Assembly (NCBI GenBank): GCA_009663005.1
Contig: CM018900.1
Span: forward strand, 10,217,645 to 10,232,644
Direction: 5' to 3'
DNA: 15,000 nucleotides
Source: Actinidia chinensis
Lineage: Eukaryota; Streptophyta; Magnoliopsida; Ericales; Actinidiaceae
How positions within the stretch are numbered: position 1 is the first letter of the stretch; every line of letters starts with the position of its first letter. The position numbers and the translations under genes were made by a program. Shown in pieces: positions 11,501 to 15,000 of this stretch. The notes beneath the pieces were generated by a model. It did not search any database and was not told the origin of the DNA. It saw only the letters and a program-made list of their open reading frames with translations.

Positions 11501-14500
11501 TAATTATGATTTTTTTGATTTGATGAGTTAGAAGTATATTATTGAACTGCTACATTGTTGGAAATGGGCCCTAATAATGGTTCATTTTGGTTCAGTTATA
11601 ATAATCAGTCTAAGACGAATCTAGAATAGTAGTGTCTTACCAGTCAGAGTCCAATTACGAGGTCCAAAGTTAATAGCACGCTGTAAATATGTATCATCCT
11701 GTAACATGACTATTCACTGTGGTTGATGTGTAATACACCTTAAACATAGGGAGAGAAACCTAAAAGTAATATATAGGCGAAAATTCTTACTTTCTATTTG
11801 TCCTCATCTTTGATTTTCTACACCATGTTAATCTGGAAAAAGACCTTTAAAACCAGTCTTTTTTAAAAAAACTTAACCTTCATCAAAGGGGTAGCACTAG
11901 CAACTCAAACCAACAAAAGTGAACTAGAGTTACTGATCATGAGGTATTTACTATTCACAGGTCCATAAAAGTCCCTTGCCATTAATTTCATCACCAAAAT
12001 CTCTAGCCATCCAATGCCTAATCAATTGTAACCCTCCAGACCTCTCCCAATGTTTCTTAAACCTTTAGTTTCCAGGAGCCTATTGTGCTTTTGAACTTCA
12101 AAATCCAAGCCAAAATCCATGTTTTTTCCCCAATTAAATAGACTCTACAACTGTTCGGCTGTCTATTAAATTAAAATCTACAAGCTTGCCAGAAACCTAG
12201 CCCACCTTGAACCCTGCAAGCAACATTGTTCTTCTAAGTTTCTTAATTTTTACTGTATCAAAACAATGATGTTACAGAATAAGCACCACATTGAAGGTCA
12301 AAATTTGGAAAAAATAATCAATACTCACCTGATGCATAGCATAAGGATCCCCACACAAATTTACGCCATACCCCATTTCATGGTTTCCGTAGCCTGCAGC
12401 ATATCCAGCACCACCTGCATATCAACAATGTTCAGAATTTTTACTATTCGGATGCACTAAAACACTTGAATTCTGAGCATTGCACCAAAACAGAGCATAG
12501 CTAGAAAACAACAAAGGCTTTCGAGATAAATTACTTGGAGTTGCAGCTGCAGCCGCTGCTGCAGCTGCTCTTGCTCTCTTCTCTGCATTAGCAAGTTCGG
12601 CACGTAATTTCTCAATTTCTCGAGCCATGGAGATCATACTTTTCTCCATTGCCTGACCTTGTTCAAGGTTACTAGCATGTACCTTTTTTTCATATTCAAT
12701 GGCAGCCCTGTTCATATTCATATTCATATTCAGAACAGGGACATAATTAAGCTATTAACACTGCACAATAAATCAAAAAAGGAAAGACTGCAAAGTTGTA
12801 AGAGGAATATGTCCACGTCGTAAAACCCAATTGCAGCATGCACATACAATGTATATTACATACTAATTGCAATGATGTGGTGAACTACATCTACAAAAGA
12901 TATACCAAAATTCCATCATTCGTAAACAATAGGAAAACTAACGCAATAAATGTATGAATAAAATAACAACTTCATTAGATGTAATCATATCCTTCCAAAT
13001 TAAGAACCTACACTTCTGCCAGTAAGACAGAACCACTACAAAATTTGAACTACGGTACCAATGGTGCCATTCTGAGTATACTAGGGTTTCATGCAATGAT
13101 ACTAGTACTTATTTGTTGCTACCTAAAAAGGTGCTCGCCGTATGTTTCTCCAATGACTAAAAGTCTCATAGATGACTTTGTGTCTTCAAACATTAGATAA
13201 TGAAATCCAAGAACTCCATTTTCAGATTAAAAACCAAAAAATCTAGATCCCCCAAAAATTGAATTATGAACTTGAACACCCATAATTCCATATCTACAAA
13301 CGTATAGAGAGAGATGGATAAGTTATGACCTTCTCTTTGAATTTCTTGGTGCATTGTCTCGAGATTCATAATCATAATCAGACGAGGGATATAGTTAATC
13401 CATCCACACGGCATAAAACAAAAGAAATGCTGAAAAGTGGTAAGAGGAATGTGTCCATGTGGTAACACACAATTAGACACGTGGTGAAACCCAATTGCAG
13501 AATCCATACATGATATTAATGCGACACTTATTGCGATAAGGTAGTAAACTACATATGATATCACAAAATTCAATCATCCCTAAACAATATGAAAACTAAT
13601 ATGAATAGAAGATTTTGATTCCAATTTAACACTGAAAACTGTGCCGGTAAAATGCAGCCACTACAATATTTGAACCAACTAATATGAATAGAAGATTTTG
13701 ATTCCAATTTAACACTGAAAACTGTGCCGGTAAAATGCAGCCACTACAATATTTGAACCACAGTATCAATGCTGCCACTCTGACTAAATTAGGATTTGGT
13801 GACCTGATACAAGTACATGTCTGTTGCTACCCTAAAAAAGTGAACTCTCTAGGTTGCTCGAATGACTACATTCTCGTAGATAATAGATATATGTGTCTTC
13901 AACACCATTAGATGATTAAATTTAAAAACTGCATTTTCAGATAAAAATCAAAAAAATCAGATCCTCAAGAATTTGAACTACAATTATGAACATCCATAAT
14001 TTCATATCTACAAAAAAAGTAGAGAGAGAGGGATGAGTTGTATATGACCTTCCTCTTTCAATTTCTTGGTGCATGGTCTCAATATCGGCTTTGATCGCAG
14101 GAAATTGCTTAGACTCGGAGAGGGCCCTCACACGGTCATCGTCAATCGCCTTCAATTTCACGGTAAGCTCTTGCCGCGACGCCGTCAGTTTCTGAACATC
14201 GGCTCTCACATGAGCCAGCTCGGCGCTGAGAGCGTCGATCGAGCGGACCTCAGCCTCCATCTGCAGCGATCGCTCGTGGACCGCCCGCACCTGAGCGTTC
14301 CTCTCGGCCTTGACGTCGGCGGCAGCGGCCGACAGGTGGCGGAGCTCCTGCTGAGCGGCGGAGAACTCCTGCTTGAGCGCCACGTGAGTGGCGGCAAGGC
14401 GCTGGTTGTCGATCAGGAGGGATTGGATCTCGCGGTGCTGGGCGGCGATGCGCTCTTCGGCTAGGGCGGCGGTGGGCGGAGGATGGACTGGGACGCGGTG

Positions 14501-14602
14501 GACGACGCGGGGGTCGTCGATTAATGCAGGGTGTGGTGCCCTTGTAAAGGGCACTTCGCCGAGCTTTAAGGCCTTTGGTGGAAGGTAGTTTCTTCCGGCC
14601 AT
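6852..14602 (-). CDS. FLX-like coiled-coil protein, complete gene with four coding exons
   Basis: Joining 14602-14049, 12707-12535, 12414-12329 and 6941-6852 gives 900 nt, 299 intact codons plus those split at junctions, encoding 300 residues. All introns are GT..AG, in phases 2, 1 and 0. The protein starts [10 protein letters not shown] and has a proline-rich N-terminus (residues 1-46, with APHPAL). A long alpha-helical coiled coil follows (about 47-230, with [31 protein letters not shown] and [19 protein letters not shown]). Next come nine alanines (232-240) and a Gly/Tyr-rich tail ([18 protein letters not shown]). This architecture and these motifs are those of the plant FLX/FLX-like family, closest to the FLL1/FLL3 type in my recollection. 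Arabidopsis FLX works with FRIGIDA in activating FLC; most FLX-like paralogues have less clear roles, so a flowering role here is inference. Length is normal for the family (about 240-360). The gene converges with the TAF15-like gene. Confidence 0.9.
8280..8800 (+). mobile_element. LTR-like remnant (solo or truncated LTR)
   Basis: A U3-like part has direct and inverted short repeats at 8355-8428. A TATA box (gctatatatagggttg) lies near 8535-8550, and a transcribed-like segment with 'gatttcgagc' and 'gatccgtgtg' follows. A diverged copy of 8658-8770 lies at 9409-9515, as expected if two LTR copies of one element survive in pieces. No primer-binding site, gag or pol sequence was recognised, and the borders are not defined. 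The plus orientation is inferred from the TATA box. Confidence 0.45.
8355..8428. repeat. Paired dyads and direct repeats upstream of the TATA box
   Basis: Two perfect 6-bp dyads are present: ACCTTG-ccat-CAAGGT (8376-8391) and ACAAGG-ca-CCTTGT (8415-8428). They sit within an imperfect direct repeat beginning cttgtaagct (8357 and 8397). The position suggests an LTR enhancer-like region; this function is inference. Confidence 0.6.
8830..9400. other. Interval between the two LTR-like copies, no recognised coding sequence
   Basis: If the flanking copies are LTRs, this would be the internal region, but it is only about 0.6 kb and no retroelement protein motif was seen. The 80-codon plus frame at 9005-9247 has no recognisable domain. 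Confidence 0.4.
9409..9515 (+). repeat. Diverged second copy of the LTR-like segment
   Basis: The sequence cataacttgtggattttgag, continuing through aaatcagatttttgc to catgatccaagt, aligns collinearly with 8658-8770 (cataactcgtggatttcgag, aaatctgatttttgc, ttgatccgtgt). Small indels and many transitions separate them. Confidence 0.75.
9541..9700. other. T/G-rich segment ending in an A run, unassigned
   Basis: The segment ends 'cttgcttactaaaaaaag'. It resembles the 3' portion of a retroposed sequence, but no family was recognised. Confidence 0.25.
10690..11395. repeat. GC-rich non-coding island within intron 3
   Basis: About 700 bp of visibly higher GC than the surrounding intron, beginning after a (CT)n run at 10701-10715. 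It is rich in 'ttgag', 'gaggc' and 'ccaagg' words. No open frame of 60 codons or more exists on either strand. It is probably a decayed transposon fragment; the family is not recognised. Confidence 0.45.
12329..12414 (-). CDS. FLX-like exon 3 (Gly/Tyr-rich tail)
   Basis: The acceptor is gatatgcag|GTGG. It completes a serine codon and reads [16 protein letters not shown] followed by GDPYAMHQ. The donor is CATCAG|gtgagt, a near-consensus site, phase 0. The tail is typical of FLX-like proteins. Confidence 0.9.
12415..12534 (-). other. FLX-like intron 2 (120 bp)
   Basis: A short AT-rich intron with donor gtaatt and acceptor gatatgcag; phase 1. Confidence 0.88.
12535..12707 (-). CDS. FLX-like exon 2 (residues 185-243)
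   Basis: The acceptor is atgaacag|G. The first base completes the Arg codon of exon 1 to give [11 protein letters not shown], the family's conserved junction. It continues through [29 protein letters not shown] and a nine-alanine run encoded by mixed GCA/GCT/GCG codons. The donor is CTCCAA|gtaatt, phase 1. Confidence 0.93.
12711..12733. repeat. (TTCATA)n hexamer run next to the intron 1 acceptor
   Basis: Just under four TTCATA units occupy the place where the polypyrimidine tract of intron 1 would be expected. On the gene strand it is purine-rich (TATGAA)n. A diverged counterpart is at 13364-13381, at the junction between the two duplication units. Confidence 0.85.
13330..13360 (-). pseudogene. 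Dead duplicate of the 3' end of FLX-like exon 1
   Basis: This matches 14049-14080 with one base deleted and several substitutions. Read on the minus strand it still gives [10 protein letters not shown] before a gtcata donor, compared with [11 protein letters not shown] in the true exon. The deletion shifts the phase, and the sequence upstream joins directly to the intron's hexamer run without an acceptor. It should therefore be skipped during splicing. Confidence 0.8.
13594..13759. repeat. Perfect 83-bp tandem duplication
   Basis: Bases 13594-13676 and 13677-13759 read identically, starting aactaatatgaatag and ending aatatttgaacc. The next base also matches. The pair lies inside unit B of the larger, diverged duplication, so it is a younger event. 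Confidence 0.95.
14049..14602 (-). CDS. FLX-like exon 1 (residues 1-185, N-terminus and most of the coiled coil)
   Basis: The ATG at 14602 is chosen because the family begins M(A/S)GR and the context is strong (G at -3, G at +4). It encodes [10 protein letters not shown], the proline-rich segment HRVPVHPPP, then heptad-like helix from AEERIAAQ to MHQEIERG. The donor is GGAAG|gtcata after 14049, phase 2. The exon is strongly GC-rich and CpG-rich at its 5' side, unlike the rest of the gene. Confidence 0.92.
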
Positions 14603-14638
<36 letters not shown>

Positions 14639-15000
14639 GTTTGTCTGTCTGTGCCCAATGCCCATTCGCCCGCTGGGACCTCTGCAAGCGTTACGAATCG
14701 GCGTCTGCCTGGTGATATGTTAATAATTTAATTTTAGTGGATTTCTTTCCTACTCATTTTATTTTATTTCTTTTGGAAAAATTAAAAATAAAATAATTTC
14801 ACTTTAGTTAAATCTTATAATTTTAACTATAACAAATTATACCATCGACTTTAGTATCTTTATATAAATATGTATTGATCGACAATCGATTTGTATACGA
14901 TCAAAATAATTTTTTAAATTATTAAAGTTTTCGATGAATTTTACAATATAAACTGATTGAATCATCAAACAAAACCCAAAATACTTAGACTGCACGGTAC
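14603..15000 (-). promoter_or_regulatory. Presumed 5' UTR and promoter of the FLX-like gene
   Basis: Upstream of the ATG come the GA tract, a short GC-rich stretch to about 14710, and then very AT-rich DNA. A TATA-like TTTATATAAAG lies on the minus strand at 14858-14868, about 256 bp before the ATG. No transcription start can be fixed. The composition change near 14710 fits a promoter/UTR border. The assignment is positional. Confidence 0.4.
14606..14635. repeat. (CT)15 / (GA)15 microsatellite in the FLX-like 5' UTR
   Basis: A perfect 30-bp run that ends three bases upstream of the ATG at 14602. On the gene strand it is (AG)15. GA-repeat tracts near plant start sites are known targets of BBR/BPC GAGA-binding proteins. 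The run is in frame with the coding sequence and reads as alternating Arg-Glu. Confidence 0.9.

Larger units (their letters stand above)
6942..12328 (-). other. FLX-like intron 3 (5,387 bp) carrying repeat debris
   Basis: The donor is gtgagt and the acceptor ttctttattacag. The intron is far longer than the gene's others and contains an LTR-like segment, a partial second copy of it, and a GC-rich island. The parts 6942-8280, 9700-10640 and 11400-12328 are AT-rich with nothing recognisable beyond poly(A)-like runs (about 7275-7292). If retained, the frame reads 18 more codons past CAG and stops. Confidence 0.8.
12708..14048 (-). other. FLX-like intron 1 (1,341 bp) made of two tandem copies
   Basis: The donor is gtcata and the acceptor atgaacag. 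The intron consists of a distal unit (about 13364-14048) and a proximal unit (about 12716-13363) that align over nearly their whole lengths with many substitutions. The acceptor has almost no pyrimidine tract, being preceded by a (TATGAA)n hexamer run at 12711-12733. Confidence 0.85.
12716..14080. repeat. Tandem segmental duplication: intron 1 plus end of exon 1
   Basis: Unit A (12716-13363) and unit B (13364-14080) share collinear matches. Examples are gtaagaggaat with tgtccatg/acg (12798 and 13440), gaaaacta (12932 and 13591), ccactacaa.atttgaac (13033 and 13741), tgttgctacc..aaaa (13113 and 13822), ttttcagat.aaaa (13219 and 13934), cataattcatatctacaaa (13282 and 13997), and atttcttggtgcat.gtctc (13341 and 14061). 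The left edges align within a TATTCA-type run. Confidence 0.85.

Noticed and set aside
13193..13573. 126-codon minus-strand frame in FLX-like intron 1
   Set aside because: It is the intronic duplicate with the pseudo-exon ([10 protein letters not shown]) read through on both sides; the flanking residues are translated intron.
14066..14464. 132-codon plus-strand frame antisense to FLX-like exon 1
   Set aside because: Antisense shadow of a GC-rich coding exon; no domain, and no exons join to it.
14250..14687. 145-codon minus-strand frame overlapping FLX-like exon 1
   Set aside because: Its first codon is TTG, not ATG, and the rest is the +1 shadow of the GC-rich exon with the GA repeat. It is not a credible upstream ORF.

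Overview
This is a plant nuclear (flowering plant) window. It has spliced genes with GT..AG introns, AT-rich introns and intergenic DNA (by eye about one-third GC), short microsatellites and decayed transposon-like sequence. The first exon of the main gene is strongly GC-rich at its 5' side while the later exons are AT-rich. That gradient is typical of monocots, so a non-grass monocot is my guess, but the species cannot be named from the sequence.

Two protein-coding genes can be supported. At the left edge, the last coding exon of a plus-strand gene (415-535) encodes a glycine/arginine-rich C-terminus that I recognise as plant TAF15 (TFIID subunit 15, a FUS/EWS/TAF15-type RNA-binding protein). 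Its 3' UTR follows and may contain an intron. At the right edge, a complete minus-strand gene runs from an ATG at 14602 to a stop at 6852. I reconstructed four coding exons (14602-14049, 12707-12535, 12414-12329, 6941-6852). They join in frame into a 300-residue coiled-coil protein of the FLX-like family, relatives of FLOWERING LOCUS C EXPRESSOR (FLX). The two genes converge and are separated by roughly 6 kb of gene-free DNA.

The region 800-6850 has no convincing gene. It holds a fold-back purine/pyrimidine repeat (1083-1248), a CTT microsatellite, an AT-rich low-complexity tract, a MITE-like element with 'cggct..gtacc' inverted ends (3995-4356), a dispersed-repeat-like segment (4740-5110) and a more GC-rich decayed stretch (5110-5660). 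The 5.4-kb third intron of the FLX-like gene (6942-12328) holds an LTR-like segment with a TATA box and dyad repeats (8280-8800), a diverged second copy of its 3' part (9409-9515), and a GC-rich non-coding island (10690-11395).

The most notable structure is in intron 1 of the FLX-like gene. The whole ancestral intron and the last ~31 bp of exon 1 were tandemly duplicated, leaving a dead, frameshifted copy of the exon end inside a doubled intron. A later, perfect 83-bp tandem duplication is nested inside one of the two units. No previously undescribed multi-gene system is evident. No rRNA, tRNA or CRISPR was recognised.
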